DNA from: Myxococcales bacterium
GTDB lineage: Bacteria; Myxococcota_A; UBA9042
Direction: 5' to 3'
DNA length: 45,387 bases
Assembly (NCBI GenBank): GCA_947499075.1
Contig: CANMNA010000008.1
Location: forward strand, 1 to 45,387
Part shown: piece after piece, positions 20,675 through 29,543 of the stretch
Layout of the letters: every line of letters starts with the position of its first letter
Numbering within the stretch: position 1 is the first letter of the stretch
Notes under the pieces: generated by a model
Databases searched by the model: none
The model's input: only the letters and a program-made list of their open reading frames with translations
What the model was told of the DNA's origin: nothing
Position numbers and translations under genes: made by a program

Positions 20675-23600
20675 TCCCAAGTCCGAACCTTGACGATCGC
20701 AATTTCGAGGACATTGTCCAAGAAGCGATTCGGCTTATCCCGCAGTACTGCCCTGAGTGGACCAACCACAACCGGTCAGACCCTGGCGTGACGCTCCTAG
20801 AGCTGTTCGCCTGGATGACCGAAATGACGCTGTATCGGCTCAACCGGGTGCCCGAGAAGAACTTTCTGGCGTTCCTTGAGCTCATGGGTATCACGCTGGC
20901 GCCGCCGCAGCCGGCGCGGACGGTGCTCCGTTTTGGGATCAACCCCAAGGCTGACAACGTGTTGGTGCCGCACGGTACCCGCGTCGGGACCAAGCCGGGG
21001 CCGGATGGCAGCACGATCGCATTTGAGACGGAGAACGACCTCACGGTGACCAACGCGGCGCTTGCGATGTGCATGAGCCAGTTTCACGAGACGTTTAGCG
21101 ATTACACTGGGTTGCTGGGTCGCAAGCGCGAAGGTGTGGAGCTGTGGTCGGGGGTGCGCAGTGTGGAGCGCTACCTGTTCGTGGGCGACAAGCGCCTCGA
21201 AGCGTTCAACGAGACCTCGATCTTGACCATTCGGACCACGGCGCCGGCCTCGACGCCGGTGGCGTTGGCCAAGCAGCTGGAGTGGGAATATTTCGACGGC
21301 GATCGCTGGCGGGCGCTCGCCAATCCGCCGTTGGAAACCGAAGCGGATCAAGTGGCGCTGATCGGCCCGCCGTCGATGGCTGAGTCCCAAGTCGGTGAGT
21401 TTACCGGCCTGTTCCTGCGCGGCAAGCTGATCGAAGTGCCGACCCAGGCTTCGGACACGCTGGCAGACGTCATCACGATGCGGCTGGAGCTGACGGGCGA
21501 CGGCGAGCCGCCCGATCAAGCATTTGCCAACCAGTCTGCCGGCCTGTACCTCAAGCTCGAGTCCGACCGGACCATGCAGCCTTTTGGGCGCGATCCGACA
21601 CTGGAGTCGGCGCTGTACATCTCGTGTGAGCGGGTGCTTAACCATCCCGACGCCGATGTGCGGATCGACTTCGCGCTGGCCGATCCGTCGGTAGTGCCGC
21701 TGCCGCAAGCCTCAGCGGATCTCGTGGTGGCGTGGGAGTACTACAACGGCAAGAAGTGGCGGCTGATTGGCCGCGCGGGCTTTGGCGACTTCGATGTCGA
21801 GGACCCAGGGCTGGCTTTCAAGGACGACACGCAGTGCCTGACCACCAATGGCTATGTCGCCTTCAAGCGGCCCAAGGATATCAAGCCCGTTGATATCAAT
21901 GGTAAGGAAGCCGTTTGGGTACGTGCCCGCATCGAGCGCGGCGATTTTGGCGTGCCGGGCACCTACGAACTGGAGAACGATCGCTGGGTCTGGAAGGACA
22001 CTCGGCCGCTGCGTCCGCCGAATTTGAAGACCCTGGCCTTGCGGTTTGTCGAGCAGGAGCACGGCTTTGACCGCATTCTGGCGTACAACGACTTCTTGTA
22101 CAGCGACTACACGGCGCTGGCCACCGAGAGCGAAGCCGGCAAGCCGTTTCAGCCGTTTCAGCCGATCGCCGAAGAGAGCCCAACGCTGTACCTTGGCTTT
22201 AAGCTGTCGAATTATGACGGGGCGACGCCGCCCGGGCCGCAACCCTTTCCCAACGACAAGATTCAACTCTACTTTGAGCTGGCGGAAAGCGATGGCCCTG
22301 GTCGCCGACTCAAAGCTGGTCCGGGCTTGACGTCCAAGCAACTCAGCCAAGTCCACGCCGAGCAAGTGATCAACTGGGAGTACTGGAACGGCAAGGACTG
22401 GGTGTCGCTGATCACGCGCGACCAGACCTACGGTTTTACCCAGTCGGGCTATATTGAGTTTGTCGGCCCCTTGGACCACCGCGCCCACAAGCGCTTTGGC
22501 GTGCCGCTGTACTGGGTGCGGGCGCGCTTGGAATTTGGCGGCTACGACGAGCCGCCGATGCTGCGCAACGTGCTGCTCAATACGGTGTACGCGACCAATG
22601 TCACGACATATGTCGATGAGATTATGGGCACGTCGCGTGGCACGCCCAACCAGAGTTTCCGCTTTGTGCGCGGGCCGGTGCTGCCGGGCGAAGAGATTTG
22701 GGTCAAGGAGCGCGAGCGCCCGCCGAGTCCCGATTTGTTCGAGCTGGAAAAGACCTACGGCGATCGGTTCATCGAGGAGTCGCCGGAAGGCGGCGTGCTG
22801 GTGCGCTGGATTGGCGTCGAGTCGCTGTATGAGTCCAAGGGCAACGCACGGCACTACGTCAAAGACATCGTGACCAATGATATTCGGTTTGGCGATGGCG
22901 TCCACGGCCTGATCCCGCCCAAGGGCGACCGCAACGTGGTGTGCAAGCGCTACCAGGTCGGCGATGGCGAGCGCGGCAACGTGCCGCCCGATGGCGTGAC
23001 GGTGTTGATGCAGGCGGTGCCCTACGTCGATGCGGTGCGCAACGTGTACGCAGCGGCCGGCGGTTGTGATCTCGAGACCATCGACGAGGCCAAGCGCCGC
23101 GGTCCGCACTCGCTCAAGGCCAAGAGCCGCGCAGTCACTGCCGAGGACTTTGAGTGGCTGGCGATCGAGGCGTCCAATTCCGTGGCGCGTGTCTGCGCGC
23201 TGCCGACCCACGAGCGCGAAGGCGAAATCACGGTGGTGATTGTGCCCAAGGTCGCAGAGAACCATCCGGATTTCTTGGATAAGCCGATTCCGTCGACCGA
23301 GTTGCTGCGCAAAGTCCGCAACCACTTGGCCGACCGCAAGCTCATCTCGACCATGCTCAACGTGCAGCGGCCAACTTTTCGGGAGATGTCGGCGACGGTG
23401 GAGATCGTGGTCTTGCAGACCGCGGGCTCGGACCGGGTCAAGCGCGAGATCGAGAAGCGAATTCGCATGTTTATGCACCCGCTGCGCGGTGGCAAAGACG
23501 GCAAGGGTTGGCCATTCGGTCGGCCGGTGTACCGCGTCGATGTCTACCACGTGATTGAAGATGTTGCCGGCGTCGATTTCGTCGACCGCGTGCGGCTGAT

Positions 23601-23709
23601 TGACGAGACGACCAAGCTGGAGGTCGATCAGTTCAAGGTCGGTCCCGGTGAGCTGGTTCACGTGGTGCGGGTCGATGTGGTCGAGAAGGCGCACGAGCGC
23701 ATTGTCTAA
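20671..23709 (+). CDS. gp6/baseplate-J-like wedge protein
   Basis: 1012 residues. The N-terminus (N-L-D-D-R-N-F, V-Q-E-A, I-P-Q-Y, W-T-N-H-N-x-S-D-P-G-V-T-L-L-E-L-F-A-W) is the signature of CIS putative baseplate assembly proteins related to baseplate J/gp6 (Afp11-like). A V-L-R-F block follows. The C-terminal part has I-R-F-G-D-G and K-R-Y-Q-V-G-D-G, common to the J family. Three copies of a W-E-Y-[FYW]-[ND]-G-x-x-W module are at about residues 203, 353 and 567. These look like inserted beta domains facing outward. It is coupled to gp25 by a 4-base overlap and encodes the structural ring of the wedge. Confidence 0.9.
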   Translation: MIPSPNLDDRNFEDIVQEAIRLIPQYCPEWTNHNRSDPGVTLLELFAWMTEMTLYRLNRVPEKNFLAFLELMGITLAPPQPARTVLRFGINPKADNVLVPHGTRVGTKPGPDGSTIAFETENDLTVTNAALAMCMSQFHETFSDYTGLLGRKREGVELWSGVRSVERYLFVGDKRLEAFNETSILTIRTTAPASTPVALAKQLEWEYFDGDRWRALANPPLETEADQVALIGPPSMAESQVGEFTGLFLRGKLIEVPTQASDTLADVITMRLELTGDGEPPDQAFANQSAGLYLKLESDRTMQPFGRDPTLESALYISCERVLNHPDADVRIDFALADPSVVPLPQASADLVVAWEYYNGKKWRLIGRAGFGDFDVEDPGLAFKDDTQCLTTNGYVAFKRPKDIKPVDINGKEAVWVRARIERGDFGVPGTYELENDRWVWKDTRPLRPPNLKTLALRFVEQEHGFDRILAYNDFLYSDYTALATESEAGKPFQPFQPIAEESPTLYLGFKLSNYDGATPPGPQPFPNDKIQLYFELAESDGPGRRLKAGPGLTSKQLSQVHAEQVINWEYWNGKDWVSLITRDQTYGFTQSGYIEFVGPLDHRAHKRFGVPLYWVRARLEFGGYDEPPMLRNVLLNTVYATNVTTYVDEIMGTSRGTPNQSFRFVRGPVLPGEEIWVKERERPPSPDLFELEKTYGDRFIEESPEGGVLVRWIGVESLYESKGNARHYVKDIVTNDIRFGDGVHGLIPPKGDRNVVCKRYQVGDGERGNVPPDGVTVLMQAVPYVDAVRNVYAAAGGCDLETIDEAKRRGPHSLKAKSRAVTAEDFEWLAIEASNSVARVCALPTHEREGEITVVIVPKVAENHPDFLDKPIPSTELLRKVRNHLADRKLISTMLNVQRPTFREMSATVEIVVLQTAGSDRVKREIEKRIRMFMHPLRGGKDGKGWPFGRPVYRVDVYHVIEDVAGVDFVDRVRLIDETTKLEVDQFKVGPGELVHVVRVDVVEKAHERIV

Positions 23710-23754
23710 GTTCGCCTCCGGCAAAAGCGCTGCAACCCAGCTAGGTGATTCGCG

Positions 23755-24687
23755 ATGGCAGTAGGAACGTCCAGCGCTACGACGACAAGCGGGCCCCCTG
23801 GTGGGCGCGGCGCGGGCGGTCCGTCGCGGCCGGGCGAGCGGCGGCTGCGCAAAGTCATCGTGCCCGAGTTGGCTGGCCTGCTGTACCGCGACGCCTGCAT
23901 CGTGTTGCAGCAAGCGGGGTTGCCGCTACCCTTGGCGCGCTACGTTGAAGCCTATGCCGACGACAACACGGTGGTCGAGCAGTTCCCGATCCGCGGACAG
24001 CTGGTCGATAGCACCACGGTCATCCAAGTGTCGGTGGCCAAGCAGAGCTGGGTCCGCTACCTGCCGCAAATTTTTCAGCTGACCGGCAACAACGAAAATC
24101 ACCTGCTGCACCAATTCCTGTGGGTGTTTCAGCAAGAGAACGACAAGATCGGCGACGTGCTCGATCGGTTGCCATCGCTGTTTCGACCGCATGAGACCGA
24201 GCCGCACTTTTTGCCGTGGCTGGCCAGCTGGATCGCGCTGCAGCTCGAGAGTGAATGGCCGATCGAGAAGCAGCGGCGTTGGCTGCGGCGGGCCCCGGCT
24301 TTGTACAGCCTGCGCGGCACCAAATTTGCGCTAGAGCAGCTGCTCGAGATGTATGTCGGCGTCAAGCCAGTGATTTTTGAGAACACTTGGCCGTTCGACG
24401 CGTTCCGGGTCGGGGTCACCTCCGAAGTCGGTATCTCGACCGTGGTGCTGCCACCGATGAACTTGGCGCACTGTTTCGTGGTGCAATTGCCGCAGCCGGC
24501 GTCGGCGTTTGGCGACGATCAAATCGTGCGCATTCACCGGGTGATCCAGGCCGAAAAACCTGCGCACACCACGTACTTTCTGACATTTCTGGACCAAGCC
24601 GACCTGGATGACGAGGACCACGGTCTGGTCATCGGTGAAGCACACATGGAAGGCGAAGACGATGTGGACTGGTCGAACGCGCCGTAG
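23755..24687 (+). CDS. PASTA-domain tail protein (gpI/Afp12-like)
   Basis: 310 residues from an ATG with AGGTGA six bases upstream. After a Gly/Pro/Arg-rich tract, residues 34-95 match a PASTA domain: V-P-E-L-A-G-L, L-Q-Q-A-G-L and V-V-E-Q-F-P-x-x-G. The rest (from W-V-R-Y-L-P-Q-I-F) matches the phage tail-protein I family, with repeated F-L-W-V-F-Q and W-P-I-E-K-Q-R-R-W-L. PASTA domains in other proteins bind peptidoglycan or muropeptides, while tail protein I sits at the baseplate periphery. The fusion suggests a cell-wall-facing arm on the baseplate, which is inference. I know of no standard Afp12 with PASTA. Confidence 0.82.
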   Translation: MAVGTSSATTTSGPPGGRGAGGPSRPGERRLRKVIVPELAGLLYRDACIVLQQAGLPLPLARYVEAYADDNTVVEQFPIRGQLVDSTTVIQVSVAKQSWVRYLPQIFQLTGNNENHLLHQFLWVFQQENDKIGDVLDRLPSLFRPHETEPHFLPWLASWIALQLESEWPIEKQRRWLRRAPALYSLRGTKFALEQLLEMYVGVKPVIFENTWPFDAFRVGVTSEVGISTVVLPPMNLAHCFVVQLPQPASAFGDDQIVRIHRVIQAEKPAHTTYFLTFLDQADLDDEDHGLVIGEAHMEGEDDVDWSNAP

Positions 24688-24763
24688 GCGTCCAGACCAA
24701 CGCAAGCAGCTGGATGCAAAGGCAAACTGACAGAACCGACGGATCGAACAGACAGGGGACAAG

Positions 24764-26305
24764 ATGGCCGAGATCACCGAACGCAACTACCGCCGCCTGA
24801 ATTTTTTCCGCGGCTTTCGTACCACCGAGAAGGACTGGAACGACGGCGAGCGCTACCACGTCGAGAAGCGTCGGCTGCACAACCGCATGATGCACGGCCC
24901 GGGCATTGTGCCGCACGCGCTTGGCGGCCTGCGGGTGTCGGCGCGCTCGCAAGGGCAGCTGGCGGTCGAAGTGCAGTCAGGCTACGCCGTCGACGGGCAG
25001 GGCAACGACATTTTCCTGTGGGAACCGGAGATCAAGCAGTTCAATCCCAACGACTTCAAGCTGCCGGCCACCGTCTACTTGGTCGCGCGGTATATCGAAG
25101 AGTTCACCGATTTTATTTCGTACAAAGAGAATCTGGACTTCAAGGGTCACCGCAAGATCGCGGAGTCGGTCAAGCTCGAGTGGAGTGTCACCGAGCCGGA
25201 CCTGCACACCGAAGTCGAATTGGCCCGAATCAGCGTGGCCAAAGACATCAAGCGGGTGCTCGACCCCAAGGATCCGTTCAACCCGCTGCCCAACGAGATC
25301 GACCTGCGCTTTGTGCCAGTGGCGGGCATTGTCGGCTCGTTCCTCAACCCGCAGATGTTGTGGGAGATCATGGAGATGATCCGCCGCAGCAAGCAGATCT
25401 ACACCCTGATGTACCACACCATGCGCATTCTGCCGGCGTCGGACGTGCTGCACGGTTTCATCACGCTGGAGATGCTGATTCACGCCCAGTTGGTCGATCT
25501 CCGCAACATTTTCTCGTTGTATCTCATTATCTTGCAGCACCAGTGGGCGATGGTGCAGGAGATCGAGGCCAACGTGCCGCAGATCTCCAGCCAGCGCGAC
25601 TTCGCCAACTTCAAGAAGCAAGTGGAGATCTCGCTGCAACGCTACGGTGAGCGCCACTTCTCGCTGGATTTTCTGTCTGGCCTGATGAGCTACCAGGGCG
25701 AGTGCCAGAAGTTTATGGAGACGATTTTCCAAAAGCAGCTCAAGCCGGCCAAGAAGCTGGAAGCCAAGTCGACCGATACCTCGGCGGTGGTCGAAAACAT
25801 CAAGGTCCGCTCGGCACCGTTCGAAGAGCGCATGAACATCGAGGGGCAGGACATGGTGCTGGTCGATAGCATCGACCCCATCGACGTCGACAGCGAGAAG
25901 AGCCACGGCTGGCGCATCAGCGGCGAGCGCGACAAGTACCGCACCCGCCAAAAACTCAAGTACCCCGACGGCAACATCGTCGAAGACGCGGGCGTCGCTT
26001 TCGAAGGTGGTCACCTCGAGTTCGAGCTCAAAAACGTCGAACCCGGCAAGGATCTCTACGTCGTATGGCGTATGGACTACGTGCACGGCGACTGGGAGGC
26101 CGAAGTCGAGGCCAACGACCGGCGGCTGTCCAACTGCATCTGCGCGGGTTCCGACCGCAAGGCGCGGTGGCGCAACTGGGTCTACGTCGTGCCGGCGGAG
26201 TATGTCAAAGAAGTCACGGCGCGGATCAAGATCAAGCCAGTCACCGCCGACCGAGACATCAACGTGTTCAAGATGTGGGCGTACCAGCCCGTCAAGCGGG
26301 GCTAA
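24764..26305 (+). CDS. CIS-associated protein (YH-box N-terminus, possible receptor-binding)
   Basis: 513 residues. The first about 95 residues carry a motif I recall from CIS loci: N-F-F-R-G-F...D-W-N-D-G-E-R-Y-H-x-x-K-R-R-L-H-N-R, then H-G-P-G-I-V, and later Q-S-G-Y-A-V-D-G-Q-G-N-D-I. The middle is helical. The C-terminal about 130 residues are aromatic and beta-rich (E-L-K-N-V-E-P-G-K-D, Y-V-V-P-A-E-Y), resembling a galactose-binding-like jelly-roll. No enzymatic motif is seen. It probably decorates the baseplate or binds a surface; the fibre role is my inference because no other fibre candidate is present here. It lies in the same direction as the baseplate genes. Confidence 0.7.
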   Translation: MAEITERNYRRLNFFRGFRTTEKDWNDGERYHVEKRRLHNRMMHGPGIVPHALGGLRVSARSQGQLAVEVQSGYAVDGQGNDIFLWEPEIKQFNPNDFKLPATVYLVARYIEEFTDFISYKENLDFKGHRKIAESVKLEWSVTEPDLHTEVELARISVAKDIKRVLDPKDPFNPLPNEIDLRFVPVAGIVGSFLNPQMLWEIMEMIRRSKQIYTLMYHTMRILPASDVLHGFITLEMLIHAQLVDLRNIFSLYLIILQHQWAMVQEIEANVPQISSQRDFANFKKQVEISLQRYGERHFSLDFLSGLMSYQGECQKFMETIFQKQLKPAKKLEAKSTDTSAVVENIKVRSAPFEERMNIEGQDMVLVDSIDPIDVDSEKSHGWRISGERDKYRTRQKLKYPDGNIVEDAGVAFEGGHLEFELKNVEPGKDLYVVWRMDYVHGDWEAEVEANDRRLSNCICAGSDRKARWRNWVYVVPAEYVKEVTARIKIKPVTADRDINVFKMWAYQPVKRG

Positions 26306-26430
26306 TCGGCGATGCAACCGCTGCACATCGGCCTTGATACGCGATCGACGGCGTGCCATCCTGCTGGCAACGGCATCGGTGGTGGGCTGCTGATGTCGCG
26401 TGGCGCGTGCCAGCACAGCGGGAGGACGCC

Positions 26431-27078
26431 GTGATCGTCAACATCGTCGTCGATTTCTTCAAGAATTTAGGGCAGCAACGCATTGACTCAGCGGTGATGG
26501 GTGTCAACGCCAAGAAGATGGGCGTCATCACCAAGGCCAAGACTGAGGCCGCCAAGAAATTCAACAAGGCAGTCGACGCACCAGCCAAAGCGGCGAAAGA
26601 CGCGGTCAAGAAGGGCGTAGCAGGCGGGGGCAACCAACCCAAGCAAGACGGAGGCAACGTGGGGTGGTTTGGAAAAAAGAAAGACGAACCGGCGCAACAG
26701 CAGTCGGGCGGTGAGGAGTTTGGCGGTGCTGAAAAAACAGTCGCCATCGACCTCAACGCCATCAACCGCGGCACCTTCAAGCCTGTAGTCGGCTGGGTCG
26801 TGATTCTCAATGGCGAACTGCGCGGCCGTGACTTCAGGCTGGTCGATGGCAAGAACACCATGGGCACAGCGGCGGACTGCGACGTGGTCTTGACCGACCC
26901 CTATCTGTCCAGCAAGCACACGGTGATTCGCCATGAGAATGGCACGTTCACCATCGTGGATATGGACTCGACCAACGGCACCTACGTCAACGAGCGCAAG
27001 ATCACCAAGTACGACATCATCGACAACGACAAGATCCGGCTGGGACGAACCGAACTCAAGTTCAAGTCGCTTGAATAG
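26431..27078 (+). CDS. FHA-domain protein with degenerate pThr pocket
   Basis: 215 residues; GTG at 26431 with GGGAGGA upstream. Residues 1-about 120 are helical and Lys/Ala-rich with A-K-K-F-N-K and W-F-G-K-K-K segments. The C-terminal about 85 residues form an FHA domain: N-T-M-G-T-A-A-D-C-D, Y-L-S-S-K-H and D-S-T-N-G-T-Y-V-N. The usual G-R in the first loop is G-T (Thr146) and S-R-H is S-K-H (Lys162), so phosphothreonine binding may be weakened or altered. FHA proteins regulate type VI secretion through kinase pathways (established). No kinase lies in this window. It sits between the accessory protein and the VWA-FHA protein. Confidence 0.85.
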   Translation: MIVNIVVDFFKNLGQQRIDSAVMGVNAKKMGVITKAKTEAAKKFNKAVDAPAKAAKDAVKKGVAGGGNQPKQDGGNVGWFGKKKDEPAQQQSGGEEFGGAEKTVAIDLNAINRGTFKPVVGWVVILNGELRGRDFRLVDGKNTMGTAADCDVVLTDPYLSSKHTVIRHENGTFTIVDMDSTNGTYVNERKITKYDIIDNDKIRLGRTELKFKSLE

Positions 27079-27123
27079 GCGCCGCTTGAGCCGACAATCT
27101 CAGTACGATTTCAGGAGCAGGCG

Positions 27124-28662
27124 ATGGCCTATATAATCCGGCGCCACAGGCGCATTTTTGCATGGTCGACTCTGGTGGTGATGGCAGCTTCGCTGCTGCC
27201 GCCCGCTTCGTTTGCGGAGAGCGAGAAGCGGCTGTTCGTCGACTTGGTCAATTTTGAGCCGAGCACGCTCACGCTGACCATCAACGCCGATATCCTCGAC
27301 CCGCAGGGCGAGCCGATGCCCAAGATCGAGGAAGGCGATCTCGAGATCCTGGCCAACGGTCAGCCGCTCAAGATCGCCAAGATGGAGATCGACACCGCTG
27401 ACAAGGCCAAGGAACCAATCGCGATTTGCGTGCTTATGAACGCCTCGGCCAGCTACCAGACCCAAGGTGGCGAGGCCCACTCGACCTACGATCAGGTCAA
27501 AGAAGGCGTGGGTCGGCTCATCAAGACCATGAGCGACGACGACAAGATCGCCGTGCTGCGCTACCGCGAAGGCGCGGTCCACGAGGTTGTGTATGCGTGG
27601 GCGAGCAATTTTAACCAAGCCAAAGAGGCGGTTGAGAACGACAAGCCGCCCAGTGGTCCAGAAGAGGGCAACGAGCAGATTCAGGGCGGCATCCAAAAGC
27701 AAAAGACCCTTTCGCCAGAATCTTTGACCGCGGTCGATAAAGCCCTGAACTACATGGCAGAAAATGCCGAGAAGCTCAGCCAGGCCCGCCGCAAGTACCT
27801 GATCGTCATGTCAGACGGCAAGAACCGCGAGACTGACGTCGCCAAGCTGCAAAACCGCATCAAAGATATCTTGGAGCGCTACAGCGATCAGCAGATTCGG
27901 GTCTACACCATTGGCTTTACGGCCGATGACCCCAAGTATCTGCCGCTGCTGCAGACCATCGCCAACAACACCGAGGGTCTGTACAAGCGCATCGACACCG
28001 ACAAGTTCATCACGATCCCCGGCGTGTGGGACGGTGTCGCTCGCCGGATCAAGAAGCAGTACATCATCCGCGCCAAGCTAGCCGAGCTGCCGGACAATGG
28101 CGACCCGATCAAGGGCAAAGAAGAGCTCAAGTACACCATTGTCCTCAAAGCCAAGCTCAAAGACGGTGCCAAGGAAGAAGGGGTCAAAAACGACGTGCGC
28201 TTGCCCGCGCCCGCCCTGCCGTGGAAAGTCTGGCTCAAGTGGGCAGGCATTATCATCGTCGGCCTGCTCAGCCTGACCTTGGTCATCGTGTTCTTCGTGT
28301 GGATGAGCCGCCGCAAAGGCAATGCGCCGGTCGAGCAAGCGCAGAGCGGACCGAGCAAGCCTGAAGGGCCGCACCGTGGTCGCTTGATGTGCGTGGCAGG
28401 TCCGCTGGCCGGCAACGAATTCTACTTGATCGACGATGTGACCACGCTCGGCCGGATCAAGGGCAACACCATTGTGCTGCCCGATGCCAGTGTCAGCTCG
28501 CGCCACGCCGCGCTCAAGATCGATCAAATGCGCTACGAGATCGCCGACTTGAATTCGCAGAACAAAGTGCTCGTTAACGGTCAGCAGGTCCACAAAGTGT
28601 TCTTGAAAGACGGCGACCGGATCAAGCTTGGCGATTCAGAGCTGCAGTTCTGGCTCAAGTAG
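27124..28662 (+). CDS. Membrane protein: signal peptide, VWA, TM, FHA
   Basis: 512 residues. It starts with a basic N-terminus and hydrophobic core (about 1-30), a short beta domain, then a VWA domain (about 95-310) with the D-x-S-x-S site changed to N106-A-S108-A-S110 and a retained downstream S-D-G (Asp231). A transmembrane helix lies at about 373-393, followed by a cytosolic FHA domain (about 435-512) with intact L-G-R (Arg444), S-S-R-H (His461) and V-N-G. The topology places VWA in the periplasm and FHA in the cytosol, a plausible sensor or anchor linking the CIS to the membrane. The missing Asp may abolish metal binding. It ends 8 bases into the minus-strand nucleotidyltransferase. Confidence 0.88.
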   Translation: MAYIIRRHRRIFAWSTLVVMAASLLPPASFAESEKRLFVDLVNFEPSTLTLTINADILDPQGEPMPKIEEGDLEILANGQPLKIAKMEIDTADKAKEPIAICVLMNASASYQTQGGEAHSTYDQVKEGVGRLIKTMSDDDKIAVLRYREGAVHEVVYAWASNFNQAKEAVENDKPPSGPEEGNEQIQGGIQKQKTLSPESLTAVDKALNYMAENAEKLSQARRKYLIVMSDGKNRETDVAKLQNRIKDILERYSDQQIRVYTIGFTADDPKYLPLLQTIANNTEGLYKRIDTDKFITIPGVWDGVARRIKKQYIIRAKLAELPDNGDPIKGKEELKYTIVLKAKLKDGAKEEGVKNDVRLPAPALPWKVWLKWAGIIIVGLLSLTLVIVFFVWMSRRKGNAPVEQAQSGPSKPEGPHRGRLMCVAGPLAGNEFYLIDDVTTLGRIKGNTIVLPDASVSSRHAALKIDQMRYEIADLNSQNKVLVNGQQVHKVFLKDGDRIKLGDSELQFWLK

Positions 28663-29392
28663 CCGCCCGCGCTCGCAGCGCAAAAGCGCTCGCCCGCAGC
28701 ACTTCGGCGCGCGTACCACAGTCAAACCAGTGACCTTTGGGCTCGACCCATCCAACCGTTTGGCCCGCGGCCATCCCCGGCAGCAGCCCTTGCCGGACCA
28801 GGCAGGCCTCGCCCTTGGGCGGCAGTCGGTCCAGCAGCGCGGTCGAATATACCGCAATTCCAGCATAAATCGCCTTGAAGTCACACGGCGCTTGCGCTGG
28901 CCGGCCGCCAATGTGCACCACGGTACCCCGATCCGGCTCGGTCTGACGCAGCGCCACGGTGTGCAGCTCAGGCCGATGCGCGCTGCGGTGCATCACCAGT
29001 GTCGCAAGCGCCGTCGGTTCATGCGCCGCCCGCACCGCCGCCAAGTCGAAGTCGTGCCACACGTCGCCATTGGCGAGCAGAAAGGCCGGCCCTCCCGTCC
29101 GCAAGAACGCCTCGGCGTTCTTGACGCCGCCGCCCGTACCCAAAATGGCTGGGGCCTCGTCAAAGTACGTCACCTGCGCGCCAAACTGGTGGCCATCGCC
29201 CAGCCAACGGCGAATGGGATCGCCCAAGTGGTACAGATTGACAGCAATCTCAAAGACATTTGCCGCGACAAGCTGTTGCACCGCGCGGTCGATCAGCGGG
29301 ACCCCAGCCACCGGCACCAGCGGCTTGGGCAACACGTCGGTCAGGGGGCGCAGCCGTGTGCCCAAACCCGCCGCCAAGATGAAACCGCGCAT
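28655..29392 (-). CDS. Sugar-1-phosphate nucleotidyltransferase
   Basis: 245 residues. The N-terminal signature G-L-G-T-R-L-R-P (residues 9-16) and K-P-L (Lys23) define the nucleotidyltransferase fold. L-A-N-G-D further in supplies the metal/NTP aspartate, and a later D-F-K-A-I-Y and W-F-D-C-G-T complete it. It is nearest in style to MurNAc-1-phosphate uridylyltransferase (MurU) or mannose-1-phosphate guanylyltransferases; exact substrate cannot be set. I start at 29392 because many relatives begin M-R-G-F-I-L-A-A-G. A longer start at 29479 would overlap the nuo promoter. It converges with the VWA-FHA gene by an 8-base overlap and diverges from nuoE. Confidence 0.85.
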   Translation of the reverse strand: MRGFILAAGLGTRLRPLTDVLPKPLVPVAGVPLIDRAVQQLVAANVFEIAVNLYHLGDPIRRWLGDGHQFGAQVTYFDEAPAILGTGGGVKNAEAFLRTGGPAFLLANGDVWHDFDLAAVRAAHEPTALATLVMHRSAHRPELHTVALRQTEPDRGTVVHIGGRPAQAPCDFKAIYAGIAVYSTALLDRLPPKGEACLVRQGLLPGMAAGQTVGWVEPKGHWFDCGTRAEVLRASAFALRARAAT

Positions 29393-29459
29393 CGTCCCGT
29401 CCGTTGCCACCGCCTTGGGCAGCGCCACAAGCGTAGGCGATGGCACGACCGCCGACAAC

Positions 29460-29488
29460 TTGACTTTACGGTTGTCCATTGGCCTAAT
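29460..29488 (+). promoter_or_regulatory. Sigma-70-type promoter for the nuo operon
   Basis: TTGACT (29460-29465), 17-base spacer, CCTAAT (29483-29488): -35 matches 5 of 6 and -10 matches 4 of 6 consensus bases. It lies 55 bases upstream of nuoE in the divergent gap. Confidence 0.5.
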
Positions 29489-29543
29489 CCGCGCCGGTTT
29501 GGGCGGGCCCGCCACGGGGTTCGCTCCCTGTATCGAGGCACAG

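Noticed and set aside
21712..23913. Long minus-strand open frame of about 730 codons
   Set aside because: Fully antisense to the gp6-like gene; high-GC antisense artefact, no family match.
28959..29543. 195-residue N-terminal extension of nuoE
   Set aside because: It is antisense to the nucleotidyltransferase gene; NuoE of usual length begins at 29544 with a good ribosome site.
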